DNA from: a bacterium HR21
GTDB lineage: Bacteria > Bacteroidota > Ignavibacteria > Kapaibacteriales > HRBIN21
NCBI GenBank assembly: GCA_002898295.1
Contig: BEHX01000004.1
Span: 62,001-126,000 of the forward strand
Length of the DNA stretch: 64,000 nt
Direction of reading: 5' to 3'
In this document: positions 42,159-51,096 of the stretch, piece after piece
How the letters are laid out: every line of letters begins with the position of its first letter
Position numbering within the stretch: the first letter of the stretch is position 1
The notes under the pieces: generated by a model
What the model was told of the DNA's origin: nothing
Database searches by the model: none
What the model saw: only the letters and a program-made list of their open reading frames with translations
Made by a program: the position numbers and the translations under genes

Positions 42159-42941
42159 ATGGAGTACCAGTGCATTCGCGTCTACCGTCCGGAGAGCAAC
42201 CCCCGCATCGGCGCTGTGCAGCTCAATCGTCCCGACAAGCTCAATGCCCTGAGCCTCCAGCTCATGGACGAGCTGATCTCCGCGCTGGAAGCCTTCGATG
42301 CGGACCCGGACATTGGCTGCATGGTGCTCCACGGCACCGAGCGTGCCTTCGCTGCCGGTGCCGATATCGATGAGATGGCCGATGCCGACAGCGTCGAGAT
42401 GCTCCTGCGAGACCAGTTCCGGAAATGGGAACGCATTGCCGCGCTGAAAAAGCCCCTGATTGCTGCCGTCAGTGGCTATGCCCTCGGCGGTGGCTGTGAG
42501 CTGGCGCTGCTCTGCGACATGATCGTTGCCAGCGAAACTGCTCAGTTCGGACAGCCCGAAATCAACATTGGCGTCATGCCAGGTGCCGGTGGTACCCAGC
42601 GCCTGACCCGCATTGTGGGGAAAGCTCTCGCTATGGAGCTGGTCCTGACCGGACGCTTTCTCTCGGCTCAGGAAGCCTACCGACTCGGGCTGGTCAACCG
42701 CGTGGCGCCGGTAGAACTCTACCTGGAAGAGGCTTTCGCCTTGGCATCACTGATTGCCTCGAAGCCGCCCATCGCTGTCCGCCTGGCAAAAGAAGCTGTC
42801 TTGAAAGCCTTCAGCACCCCGCTGGAGCTCGGGATCGAGTTTGAACGGAAGAACTTCTACCTGCTCTTCTCCACCGCTGACCAGAAAGAGGGTATGCACG
42901 CCTTTCAGCAGAAGCGCCTCCCACAGTGGCAAGGACGGTAG
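42159..42941 (+). CDS. Enoyl-CoA hydratase (PaaF/crotonase type)
   Basis: 260 residues from the ATG at 42159 (MEYQCIRVY). Crotonase fold with the oxyanion-hole motif AFAAGADIDEM, the GYALGGGCELALLCD motif and FGQPEINIGVMPGAGGTQRL, whose Glu residues supply the two catalytic carboxylates of hydratases. It hydrates 2-enoyl-CoA to 3-hydroxyacyl-CoA. It is followed 4 bases later by a PaaG-like isomerase, so phenylacetate or fatty-acid degradation is the likely context. Confidence 0.9.
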   Translation: MEYQCIRVYRPESNPRIGAVQLNRPDKLNALSLQLMDELISALEAFDADPDIGCMVLHGTERAFAAGADIDEMADADSVEMLLRDQFRKWERIAALKKPLIAAVSGYALGGGCELALLCDMIVASETAQFGQPEINIGVMPGAGGTQRLTRIVGKALAMELVLTGRFLSAQEAYRLGLVNRVAPVELYLEEAFALASLIASKPPIAVRLAKEAVLKAFSTPLELGIEFERKNFYLLFSTADQKEGMHAFQQKRLPQWQGR

Positions 42942-42945
42942 CACT

Positions 42946-43764
42946 ATGGCAGGGGAACCAATGGCATACCAAACCGTGCTCGTCGAGCAGCAGGGGAACG
43001 TCCTGACGGTCACGCTCAACCGTCCGGAAGCCTACAATGCTGTCAATGCCCAGATGGGGGAAGAGTTGCTCTCCATTGTGCGCGCAGCTGCGACCGACTC
43101 AACAGTGCGCTGCCTTGTCCTGACCGGTGCTGGGAAAGCCTTCTGCTCTGGGCAGGACCTCAAGGAAGTCCCCTCTGGATCGACGTCCTTTTTCTTGGAA
43201 GTGCTCCGGCAGCGGTACAATCCTCTCATCCGTGCACTGCGGTCTTTGCCCAAGCCTGTCATCGGTGCCATCAATGGGGTTGCTGCCGGTGCAGGGCTGG
43301 CTCTGGCATTAGCTACCGACTTCCGAATCATGAGCAGCTCTGCCCGCCTGGTCGAAGCCTTTATCGGGATTGCCCTGGTGCCCGATTCCGGATCGAGCTT
43401 CTTCTACGTGCGCTCCCTCGGGTATGCCCGCGCCTTTGAGTTTGCTACGCTCAACAAACCCATCTCAGCTGAGCAAGCACAGCAACTGGGGCTGGTCAAT
43501 TGGGTGGTCTCCCCCGAAGTCTTCCCAACCGCCGTGCGCCGCTTCGCCGAACTCTACGCCCAGGGTCCGACGCGAACCTACGGCTACGTCAAAGAGCTGC
43601 TCAACCGTGCCCTGACCGCCTCGCTTGACGACATGCTCGAGCTGGAAGCCGAATACCAACAGCGCGCTGGAGAAACCCCCGACTACATTGAAGGTGTACG
43701 TGCCTTTCGAGAAAAACGCCCGCCGCGCTTTACGGGGAGCTTGGACACGGGAACCTCCAGGTAA
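42946..43764 (+). CDS. paaG: Crotonase-family isomerase, PaaG-like (epoxyphenylacetyl-CoA isomerase)
   Basis: 272 residues from the ATG at 42946. Crotonase fold with AFCSGQDLKEV, GVAAGAGLALALATD and VEAFIGIALVPDSGSSFF. The Asp in LVPDSG is the single catalytic acid that marks isomerases such as PaaG, in place of the second hydratase Glu. PaaG opens 1,2-epoxyphenylacetyl-CoA to the oxepin form, the step after PaaABCE. The gene symbol rests on these motifs and on paaABCD elsewhere in the window. It is coupled to the upstream hydratase gene. Confidence 0.8.
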   Translation: MAGEPMAYQTVLVEQQGNVLTVTLNRPEAYNAVNAQMGEELLSIVRAAATDSTVRCLVLTGAGKAFCSGQDLKEVPSGSTSFFLEVLRQRYNPLIRALRSLPKPVIGAINGVAAGAGLALALATDFRIMSSSARLVEAFIGIALVPDSGSSFFYVRSLGYARAFEFATLNKPISAEQAQQLGLVNWVVSPEVFPTAVRRFAELYAQGPTRTYGYVKELLNRALTASLDDMLELEAEYQQRAGETPDYIEGVRAFREKRPPRFTGSLDTGTSR

Positions 43765-43787
43765 GCGCACCGGGCAGCTGTTAGGGA

Positions 43788-44666
43788 ATGGGACTCCGTC
43801 AACTCTGGCGCCGGTGGAAATTCCGGAAGGGACTCCCGGCAAGCATCCGCCTGGTCATCAGCGACGTTGACGGCACGCTCGTCAGCGGTGAGGAACCTAT
43901 CCCTGCCTCCACAGCAGCGCTCCTCCGCGGGCTTGAGCAAGCCGGTCTCCACTTCGCTCTGGCCAGCGCTCGCCCCTATCCCAGCATTGCTCATCTGGCA
44001 CAGCATGCCGGGCTTGCCGCCTGGATCATCTCCCTCGACGGAGCTTTGCTCCATTCGCCTACGGGAGAGCTCCTCTTCGCTGCCGCCTTTCCAGAGGAGC
44101 TCCTCGACAGCCTCCTGGAGCTCGGCAGCCACTACCGGCTCGAGTACGCTGCCTTTACCCCTGAGGAGCTGCTCTCCACCCCCGGGGTGCATATCCCGTC
44201 GTACTTGGATGACCCTGGACTGCGCCGCCGCATTGTCCAGCTGCGGCGGGATTTCTTCCAGAGTCCCGTCGTCATGCTCTGGGTCAGCGCCCCCCATCCG
44301 CAGGCGGCAGGCTTTCTCAAAGCACTTGACCAGCTCCCGCGCCCGCTCCGGCGCCAGCTCACGCTAGCTGCGGCTGAATCTACTTCGCTGCCCGGTACCA
44401 CTCTCCTTGAGCTCCGGATGCGGACCGCGGACAAGGGAACCGCTGCGGAAGTCCTCCGGCGCCATCTCCGGCTCCCCCGCTCAGCTCTCCTGGCAGTTGG
44501 CGACTTCCGCAACGACCTGCCACTCTTCCGGGTTTGCGGCTACCGCGTGGCAATGGCGGACGCCGTTGCCGAACTCCGCAGTCAAGCCGACTGGGTAACC
44601 TCCCGCCCGGCGTCCGAACGCGGCATCGAGGAACTGCTTCTGCTGCTCCAGGAAGCTCGCCGCTGA
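43788..44666 (+). CDS. HAD-superfamily phosphatase (Cof type)
   Basis: 292 residues. HAD motif I is ISDVDGTLVS near residue 26, motif II lies in LASARPYPSI, and motifs III/IV are the Lys in RTADKGTAAEVLRRH and AVGDFRNDLPLF. The large C2B-type cap between about 85 and 195 is typical of Cof phosphatases acting on sugar phosphates or similar small molecules. It follows paaG by 23 bases, probably in the same transcript. Substrate unknown. Confidence 0.85.
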   Translation: MGLRQLWRRWKFRKGLPASIRLVISDVDGTLVSGEEPIPASTAALLRGLEQAGLHFALASARPYPSIAHLAQHAGLAAWIISLDGALLHSPTGELLFAAAFPEELLDSLLELGSHYRLEYAAFTPEELLSTPGVHIPSYLDDPGLRRRIVQLRRDFFQSPVVMLWVSAPHPQAAGFLKALDQLPRPLRRQLTLAAAESTSLPGTTLLELRMRTADKGTAAEVLRRHLRLPRSALLAVGDFRNDLPLFRVCGYRVAMADAVAELRSQADWVTSRPASERGIEELLLLLQEARR

Positions 44667-44694
44667 AACTCTCTACAGGGCTGCTCCCCCCCGC

Positions 44695-45225
44695 CTACCC
44701 CCAGCAGAGCTCACAGTAAGCGCAGACTCGGCACAAGGGCATGAAGGCAACGGCAGGAGGAGTAGGGAGCGCCTCAATCTGCTGAATTCCCCGCAATGCT
44801 TCCCCGACCTGCGCCTCCAGCTCCGGCGTGAGCCGGACTTCTTCCCGGCGACGTTCCCGAGGAAACCGGAGCTCGCCGCTGAGCTCCCCGGCACCTATCC
44901 AGCGCAAGTAAAGCAGGTAGTAGGCAACTTGTAATCGGGCGGCTTCAGCAAGCTTGCGCGAGTACTTGATCTCGAGCACCTTCCCCTGGCTTTCCAGCAC
45001 GTCGATGCGGATCAGCTCGTCGATGAGAATCTCCCGCCGCGGAAGCTCCGGGTATGCCCGCTCGTGCAGGAGCCGTCCTAAGGCAACTCGCTCCGAGAGC
45101 GGCTCCATACGTACCCCCTTCGCATAGAGCCAGACCTTCCGGGCACACACAACCCAGTAGTTGACCTTGACACCATTTGTGCGCAGCTGCTCGAACTCCT
45201 CCTCCGACAGCGGGCGCGGCGGCAT
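44695..45225 (-). CDS. cas4: CRISPR-associated exonuclease Cas4 (solo)
   Basis: 176 residues. The RecB-type nuclease site is visible as H54, D75, E85 and K87 (LEIKYSRK), with the QxxxY motif at Q99. A 4Fe-4S cluster is predicted from C27 and the C-terminal group C165/C168/C171/C174 (LCRVCAYCELC). These are the diagnostic Cas4 features; in CRISPR adaptation Cas4 trims prespacers. There are no cas1, cas2, effector genes or repeat array in this window. The gene is 24 bases downstream of a TonB-receptor-like gene on the same strand. Confidence 0.9.
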   Translation of the reverse strand: MPPRPLSEEEFEQLRTNGVKVNYWVVCARKVWLYAKGVRMEPLSERVALGRLLHERAYPELPRREILIDELIRIDVLESQGKVLEIKYSRKLAEAARLQVAYYLLYLRWIGAGELSGELRFPRERRREEVRLTPELEAQVGEALRGIQQIEALPTPPAVAFMPLCRVCAYCELCWG

Positions 45226-45249
45226 GCGCTCCGTGCACCGTGGGAAGAC

Positions 45250-48093
45250 TCACAGCGCGAAATTCCGAAGCCGGTAGCTAAGCATCAGCATCGCATAGCG
45301 CCCCAGCAGCTGCGTTGTGGAATCCTCCACATACTGCCCTGTGACCACCCGAGCAATGCCCTTGTTCTGCCCGAGGACATCGGTCACCACGAGCCGAAGC
45401 TCTGCCGCATTGTTCTGCAGAAAACGGTAGCCTACCCCGAGATTCCACAGCGTGATGGGCTTGTCCAGCTCGCCTCCCAACCCGGTGTATTTGCTCCATC
45501 GGAGCTGCGACAGCAATACCCACGAACCAGGCATGAGTGTGAAATCGGCGCTGAACTGGTGCTGGAGGTAATCGCTCTGCCCTGTTGCTGCTGTTGTCCG
45601 CACGCGGTTGGCAGAGAGGGTGTAAGAGAGCATGAAATCCACCTGCTGGCTCCAGTTGCTGCTCAGCGAGAGCCCAACAGCAGGCGCATACCACTCCGTG
45701 GACACCCGCTTGCCATTGACCAGGGAAGGAGAGCGCATGTAGTCGAAGGACATGTTCGCATTGAGCGTGCTGCGGAGCCACGGGACGGGCATCCCCACAA
45801 CCCAGAACGTGCGTCCGCTCCAGGATGCATCCAGATTGACCGGCGTCGTGTACTGCCCCCCGCGAGCCAAGGGGAAACCCCGAATGAGGGTATCCCGCTC
45901 AGCGATGAGGGTTGCTGTTGTGATGGGATCGACAGTGTACATCAGCCGGAGCATGGCGAAGAAGAAGGAGCCACCCAGCAGATTCGCCCGATGGTACCGG
46001 GCAAAGAGAAGATGCGTAAAGCTGGGCTGGAGTTCGGGATTCCCCGAAGACAGTGCCATCGGGTTACTGTTGTCCACCACGTTCTGTAGCTGCGACGCGG
46101 TGGGAAGGGTCACAAAGGAACGATAGACCGCACGCAGGTTCTCCGTCCGCGTCGGACGCCACTCTGCCATCAGGAAGGGGAGCCAAAAGCTGAAACGGCG
46201 CTCAACTGCCCAAGGAGTTGCCCGCTGCTCTTCTGCCCGCAGCACGTACCATGAGTAGTCCAGCCGGGCATTCCACTGAAAGGCTCGACCCTGGTACAGG
46301 TAAGCTACTCCTGCCCGCTGCTCGCCAGCGCGGCGCAGCAGCCGGGAGGTCAAGGAAGGCAGGGGCAATTCCGTTGTCCCCTGGCTCCCCCAGGCATCCT
46401 GCTCCGCCGTACTCCACTCCCAGGCAGGATTGTAGCGCACCTGCAGGATGTGGAGGCTATCGAAGGGTTCTGAATACGTTACGTTCACTTCCAGAGAGCC
46501 CGTTGGCTGAGACCGCTCCAGGCGGAGAGAAAGTGTGGAGTCCCACCGTTGGGGAACAAGACCGGAGAGCTCTACTTTCTGCTGGGACCGCTGCGTCCGC
46601 GGGTTGTACTCGCCAGTGAGCTCCACCGACAGAGAGCGCCCGGGAGCAAAGCGCCGAACGAAGAGCAACTGCGACGAGCTCTGCAGCGCTCGCGTGGTCG
46701 TTGTTGTGCTCATCGCGCTGCGGGAAAGCGTATCGCCTGAAGAGCTTGCTGCAAAGCTCCACGTTACCGGGGTACTCTCCGTCGGCTGGAAGGCAAGCCG
46801 TGGTACGAAAAGGAGTGTCGTCGTAGTATCGGGGGAGAACTCCACCCGGAGGTTGAGACGGTGTGTGCCCAAGGTTCCCTCCGAATGGCTCTGTTCGCCA
46901 TAGAAGGACCCGAGCGTATCGCCGCCGAAGTATTGCCGCTGCAGGCGGGTATCAGAGGTGTTCAGCAAGGTGTTGAAGATGTAGCTCCCCGTTACCTCCA
47001 GCCACCGTCCCCAGCGGTTCGAGTACATGCCGCCGAGAGCATGGGCAGTATTGATACCACCCTGTTCGGGAACGAAGAAAGTGCCAATCTGGGCAAACGG
47101 TCCGCGAGGTCCCCCACGCTGCATTCCTGGCGGTGGACCAGGGAAGCGCCCTCCTTGGAACATCATACGTAGCACCGTCGGTGGGGGTCCTCCCGAAGGC
47201 TGCTGCCCGGCGAAATTGACAATGCCGAGAATGTCATCGAGAGCGAAGTTCTGCTGGTTGACGTTGTTACTGAGTCCCACCAGGGAGAAGCGCAGCGTGT
47301 CACGGAAGAAGTTCAGCGTTGCTCCTGCCTGGTAGCGGGTTGTTGTGCCATAGCCGCCGTAGAGGCGCCCGAAGCGCCCGGTTCGCATCGCCGGGTTCGT
47401 GATGATATTGAGGGTCTTCTCCGTTGAGCCGGGGTCTCGGATGCCCGTCAGCCGCGCCTGTTCGCTTTCCCGGTCAAAGATCTGCACCGATTGCACAACC
47501 TCCGCCGGCAGAGTACGCAGCACTGCCATCGGGTCCTGTCCGAAGAATTCCCGTCCATCGACGAGCACGCGCTGGACCGTCTCGCCCTGCGCCTGGATTT
47601 GTCCCCCTTGGATCGTCACCCCGGGAAGCTTGCGCACGAGGTCTTCTGCCGTCGCATCCGGGTTGACCCTGTAGGCAGAGGCAGCGTACTCGACCGTGTC
47701 CTCCTTGACTGTAGCCCGCTCTTGGACAGCTTCGACCGTGACTTCGCCAGCCCGTATCGCATCCGTCTCAAGCTGCAGCTCTCCAAGGTCCTGGTCTTGC
47801 CGGAGCAAGACCCTCCGGTGCAGTGTCCGGTAGCCCACAGAGCTTACCCGCAGCTGGTACTGTCCCGGCTGCGGGAGCACAAGCTCGAACTCTCCCCGAG
47901 CGTTCGCCACCGCTCCCCACCGCTTGGTGGTATCGGGGAGCCAGAGCATGAGTACCGTCGCCCCGGGAATGGCTGCCCGCTGCGCATCAACGACGCGTCC
48001 GGTGACTCGAATCGGCGCTTGCGCCGGGCTTTCTCGGGAACAGCACAGCAGAACAAGGAAACCCGCGAGCAGGACGCGATGGGAATCTCTCAT
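45250..48093 (-). CDS. TonB-dependent-receptor-like outer membrane protein
   Basis: 947 residues. A signal peptide (to about residue 25) is followed by a carboxypeptidase-regulatory-like beta-sandwich (about 28-110), a plug domain (about 125-225; VEYAASAYRVNPDATAEDLVRKLPGV, VLVDGREFFG) and a long beta-barrel. The barrel resembles the OMP_b-brl type of Bacteroidota rather than classical siderophore receptors. Around 335-365 it has a Gly/Pro-rich insert (FPGPPPGMQRGGPRGPF). The substrate is unknown. It follows a LolD-type ATPase gene by 63 bases. Confidence 0.85.
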   Translation of the reverse strand: MRDSHRVLLAGFLVLLCCSRESPAQAPIRVTGRVVDAQRAAIPGATVLMLWLPDTTKRWGAVANARGEFELVLPQPGQYQLRVSSVGYRTLHRRVLLRQDQDLGELQLETDAIRAGEVTVEAVQERATVKEDTVEYAASAYRVNPDATAEDLVRKLPGVTIQGGQIQAQGETVQRVLVDGREFFGQDPMAVLRTLPAEVVQSVQIFDRESEQARLTGIRDPGSTEKTLNIITNPAMRTGRFGRLYGGYGTTTRYQAGATLNFFRDTLRFSLVGLSNNVNQQNFALDDILGIVNFAGQQPSGGPPPTVLRMMFQGGRFPGPPPGMQRGGPRGPFAQIGTFFVPEQGGINTAHALGGMYSNRWGRWLEVTGSYIFNTLLNTSDTRLQRQYFGGDTLGSFYGEQSHSEGTLGTHRLNLRVEFSPDTTTTLLFVPRLAFQPTESTPVTWSFAASSSGDTLSRSAMSTTTTTRALQSSSQLLFVRRFAPGRSLSVELTGEYNPRTQRSQQKVELSGLVPQRWDSTLSLRLERSQPTGSLEVNVTYSEPFDSLHILQVRYNPAWEWSTAEQDAWGSQGTTELPLPSLTSRLLRRAGEQRAGVAYLYQGRAFQWNARLDYSWYVLRAEEQRATPWAVERRFSFWLPFLMAEWRPTRTENLRAVYRSFVTLPTASQLQNVVDNSNPMALSSGNPELQPSFTHLLFARYHRANLLGGSFFFAMLRLMYTVDPITTATLIAERDTLIRGFPLARGGQYTTPVNLDASWSGRTFWVVGMPVPWLRSTLNANMSFDYMRSPSLVNGKRVSTEWYAPAVGLSLSSNWSQQVDFMLSYTLSANRVRTTAATGQSDYLQHQFSADFTLMPGSWVLLSQLRWSKYTGLGGELDKPITLWNLGVGYRFLQNNAAELRLVVTDVLGQNKGIARVVTGQYVEDSTTQLLGRYAMLMLSYRLRNFAL

Positions 48094-48156
48094 CGGTACA
48101 TCGGTGATGGTACGACCGCTGGCTCCCTTAGACTGCGGAAAGCTCCGCTCGGTTTA

Positions 48157-48858
48157 TCAGACAGCTGGCTCAGGCAGGAGCTGTCCATCGCGCAGGAAGA
48201 GCACCCGATCGGCTGCGGCTGCCAGCGAGGGACTATGGGTTGCCAGGAGGAGGGTGCTGCCGAACTGCTGCCGCAGCTCTTCAAGCAGTGAGAGGACGGC
48301 ACTGGCGTTTGCAGAATCAAGGCTCCCGGTGGGTTCATCTGCCAACAGCAATGCAGGACGGTTGATGAGGGCACGGGCGATAGCGACGCGCTGCTGTTCA
48401 CCCCCGGAGAGTTCCGCGGGACGATGGTCAGCACGATGGGTCATCCCAACGCGTTCGAGCAACTCCCATGCCTGCTGGCGTGCTTGCCCCCAGGGAACAC
48501 CAGCGATGAGAGCAGGAAGCATGACGTTTTCCACCGCCGTCAGTTCCGGAAGCAGATGGTACGCCTGGAAGATGAAGCCCAGGGCACGATTGCGCAACCA
48601 CGCCAGCTCTTCGGCGCTGAGCTCAGCGTACCGGTACAGGCGGTTGCCGAAGTGCATCTCAATGGAACCGGAATCGGGCACATCGAGCGTACCGAGCAGG
48701 TGGAGCAACGTGCTTTTGCCGGCGCCGGAAGGTCCAACAAGGGCAACGAACTCCCCCGGTTGCAGCTCCAGCGAAACCCCACGGAGTGCCGGGGTATCGT
48801 GAGGGGCATATCGGGAGTAGTTTTTGACCAGCTGGCAGGCGCGAAGCAGAACGCTCAT
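48157..48858 (-). CDS. ABC transporter ATP-binding protein (LolD/MacB type)
   Basis: 233 residues. Walker A GPSGAGKST, Q-loop FIFQAYHLLPELT, signature LSGGEQQR, Walker B LLLADEPTGSLD and H-loop THSP are all intact. The sequence is closest in style to LolD, which powers lipoprotein release with LolCE, or to MacB-like exporters. No permease is adjacent, which is unusual. Its ATG overlaps the pheS stop by 4 bases, so its synthesis is coupled to pheS. Confidence 0.88.
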   Translation of the reverse strand: MSVLLRACQLVKNYSRYAPHDTPALRGVSLELQPGEFVALVGPSGAGKSTLLHLLGTLDVPDSGSIEMHFGNRLYRYAELSAEELAWLRNRALGFIFQAYHLLPELTAVENVMLPALIAGVPWGQARQQAWELLERVGMTHRADHRPAELSGGEQQRVAIARALINRPALLLADEPTGSLDSANASAVLSLLEELRQQFGSTLLLATHSPSLAAAADRVLFLRDGQLLPEPAV

Positions 48859-49871
48859 CGAAACTGTCGCAGTAGGCGCAAATCGTTCTGGTAGAGCAGG
48901 CGGATATCATCCAGCCCCAGGCGCAACATCGCGATGCGCTCAATGCCCATTCCGAAAGCGAAACCGATGTACTCCTCCGGGTCAATCCCGCCGTTGCGCA
49001 GCACTGCTGGGTGCACCATCCCACAGCCACAGATTTCCAGCCAGCCGCCGCCCTTACAGACACGGCATCCGGCACCGCGGCAGAGGAAGCAGCGGATGTC
49101 CATCTCAGCGCTCGGCTCGGTGAAAGGGAAGAAAGAAGGGCGGAAACGGTACTCGGTCTGTGCTCCATACATCTGGCGGGCAAAGGCAACCAGAATAGCC
49201 TTCAGCTCCGCAAAGCTTGTGGACCGGTCCACCACCAAGCCTTCGACTTGGTGGAACTCCGCCAGCGAGCGTGGGTTGATTTCCTCGTTCCGGTAAACCC
49301 GTCCGGGAACGATTGCCCGAATTGGCGGAGGCAGCGCCCGCATGAGCCGAATCTGAACCGGCGAGGTGTGGGTACGCAACAGAATTTGCCGATCTGCTGT
49401 CAGGAAGAAGGTGTCCTGCATATCACGGGCGGGATGTTCCGGCGGGAAATTTAAAGCGGTGAAGTTATGCTCATCATCCTCGATATCGGGACCTTCGGCA
49501 ACGACGAAGCCCAGGCGTGAGAAGATGGCAACGATGTCATCGAGCACCTGTTGAATGGGATGGCGCCCGCCGAGGAAGCTCTGCCGTCCCGGCAGGAAGA
49601 GGTCGTAGGAGAGCTGTTCCTCGGCGAGCTCCTCGAGGCGCTGCTGGAGCTCGGCGTAGCGTTTCCGGACGGTTTCCTCCAGGGCGTTGAGGATTCGCCC
49701 GAGTTCGGGCTTCTGCTCCGGGGGAAGCTGGCGAAAGCGCTCGCGGAGGCGCCCGAGCGTGCCGCGGCGCACCAGATGGCGCAAGCGGAACTGCTCGAGC
49801 TCCTCAGCCGTGCGGATGGCATCCAACTCAGCGTGGAGCTGGCGCTGGAGTTCGTGCAGCTCCTCGAGCAT
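48855..49871 (-). CDS. pheS: Phenylalanyl-tRNA synthetase alpha subunit
   Basis: 338 residues. An N-terminal coiled coil (about 1-95) is followed by the class II core with GRHPIQQVLDDIV, the motif 2 region GRVYRNEEINPRSLAEFHQVEGLVVD, FRPSFFPFTEPSAEMDI and the GMGIERIAMLRLGLDDIR motif 3. A Cys-rich segment (CFLCRGAGCRVCKGGGW) is present. It charges tRNA-Phe together with PheT, which is not encoded downstream here; a LolD-type gene takes its usual place. Confidence 0.96.
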   Translation of the reverse strand: MLEELHELQRQLHAELDAIRTAEELEQFRLRHLVRRGTLGRLRERFRQLPPEQKPELGRILNALEETVRKRYAELQQRLEELAEEQLSYDLFLPGRQSFLGGRHPIQQVLDDIVAIFSRLGFVVAEGPDIEDDEHNFTALNFPPEHPARDMQDTFFLTADRQILLRTHTSPVQIRLMRALPPPIRAIVPGRVYRNEEINPRSLAEFHQVEGLVVDRSTSFAELKAILVAFARQMYGAQTEYRFRPSFFPFTEPSAEMDIRCFLCRGAGCRVCKGGGWLEICGCGMVHPAVLRNGGIDPEEYIGFAFGMGIERIAMLRLGLDDIRLLYQNDLRLLRQFR

Positions 49872-49880
49872 GGGGGAATC

Positions 49881-50225
49881 TCACTGGAGAGCCGTCTGCA
49901 CAATCTGGCGGAAGACCTCCGGACGGTTCATCGCCAGGTCTGCCAAGAGCTTGCGGTTGAGTTGAATATTCTTCTGCCGCAGGGCGTACATGAGGCGGGA
50001 GTAGGTTGTCCCCTGCTGCCGGGCTGCAGCATTGATCCGCACAATCCAGAGGCGGCGGAAATGCCGCTTGCGCTGGCGCCGGTCACGGTAAGCGTACTGC
50101 AGAGCTTTGGCAACGTGATCCTTGGCTTGGCGCAGGAGCTTGCTCCGCGCACCCCAGTAGCCTTTAGCGAGCTTGAGGAGCTTTTTCCGACGTTCACGCG
50201 AGGCGACCCGATTCCGTGCGCGCAT
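49881..50225 (-). CDS. rplT: Ribosomal protein L20
   Basis: 114 residues, the standard length. Conserved L20 motifs are present: [19 protein letters not shown] near the N-terminus and [19 protein letters not shown]20 is an early assembly protein of the large subunit and in several bacteria represses its own operon. It sits in the infC-rpmI-rplT-pheS order, 9 bases before pheS. Confidence 0.97.
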   Translation of the reverse strand: MRARNRVASRERRKKLLKLAKGYWGARSKLLRQAKDHVAKALQYAYRDRRQRKRHFRRLWIVRINAAARQQGTTYSRLMYALRQKNIQLNRKLLADLAMNRPEVFRQIVQTALQ

Positions 50226-50255
50226 CTGTTCAGGACAACACTGCGTGGGACCTAC

Positions 50256-50453
50256 TCATCGCAGGCAGAGCATGCGCTCCACACGCCGGCGGTCAGCACT
50301 GCTGACCAGCGCAGGACGCCGGAGCCGCCGCTTCCGCTTCCGGGATTTGCCCACCAGAAGGTGGCTCCGATACGCGCGGTTGCGCTTCAGCTTGCCCGTT
50401 GCCGTCAATGCGAAGCGCTTGGCTGCCGAGCGATTTGTCTTCACCTTCGGCAT
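50256..50453 (-). CDS. rpmI: Ribosomal protein L35
   Basis: 65 residues from the ATG at 50453 (MPKVKTNRSAAKRF), the canonical L35 N-terminus; upstream in-frame starts are not used in this family. It is highly basic (KRNRAYRSHLLVGKSRKRKRRLR). It lies between infC (29 bases) and rplT (30 bases). Confidence 0.97.
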   Translation of the reverse strand: MPKVKTNRSAAKRFALTATGKLKRNRAYRSHLLVGKSRKRKRRLRRPALVSSADRRRVERMLCLR

Positions 50454-50482
50454 CTCTCTGGCGTTGCGACTCTGGGACATGT

Positions 50483-51079
50483 TCAGCTTTGCTCCTGTGC
50501 TGAGCGGGATTCCTGTTCGTCGAGCTGCTTGCGCTGGATCTTGACCCGATCCGGCGAGACAATCAGGGTCATCATTCTCCCTTCGAGCTTGGCCGGCTGA
50601 TCCAATTTCCCAATGTCTTCGAGCGCTTTCCAGAAGCGGTTGAGTAACTCCTCCCCACGCTCCGTGTAGAGGATCTCCCGCCCGCGGAAGAGCACGGTTG
50701 CTTTGACCTTGTGTCCGTCGAGGAGGAACTCCCGAGCGTGACGGACTTTGAAGTTGAAGTCGTGCACGTCTGTGTTCGCTTTGAAGCGGATTTCCTTGAT
50801 CTGATGTTGCTGTTGCTGCCGGCGCTGGTGGCGCTCTTTCTTCTGCAGCTCATAGGCGAACTTGCTGTAGTCCATCAGCTTGCACACCGGCGGCTGTGCC
50901 TGCGGAGCTACCTCGATGAGGTCGAGCCCAACCCGTTGGGCATACTCCAGCGCTTCACGCCGGCGCATGATCCCGATGGTTTTCCCTTGGGCATCTACAA
51001 CCCGGACTTCCGGTGCGGTAATCTCTTCGTTGACACGGTAGCGATGTTGCGCCACTGCGACTGGATGCAACCGTTTCAC
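50483..51079 (-). CDS. infC: Translation initiation factor IF-3
   Basis: 198 residues from a GTG at 51079, chosen because GGAGGAG lies 6 bases upstream. The N-domain (RVNEEITAPEVRVVD, GIMRRREALEYA) and C-domain (EIRFKANTDVHDFNFKVRHAREFL) are intact, with a long basic linker. IF-3 checks initiator tRNA and prevents premature subunit joining. Rare start codons are a known feature of infC that gives feedback control by IF-3. The gene is just downstream of tRNA-Leu and a terminator-like hairpin. Confidence 0.96.
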   Translation of the reverse strand: MKRLHPVAVAQHRYRVNEEITAPEVRVVDAQGKTIGIMRRREALEYAQRVGLDLIEVAPQAQPPVCKLMDYSKFAYELQKKERHQRRQQQQHQIKEIRFKANTDVHDFNFKVRHAREFLLDGHKVKATVLFRGREILYTERGEELLNRFWKALEDIGKLDQPAKLEGRMMTLIVSPDRVKIQRKQLDEQESRSAQEQS

Positions 51080-51096
51080 ACACGCTCCTCCGCTGT

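Noticed and set aside
44695-45225. A CRISPR array near the Cas4 gene
   Set aside because: I looked through the flanks and the gaps of this region for regularly spaced repeats and saw none; the neighbours are packed genes.
49551-50600. A 349-codon open frame on the plus strand over pheS, rplT and rpmI
   Set aside because: The minus-strand genes are certain (L20, L35 and PheS motifs), so this frame is a shadow.
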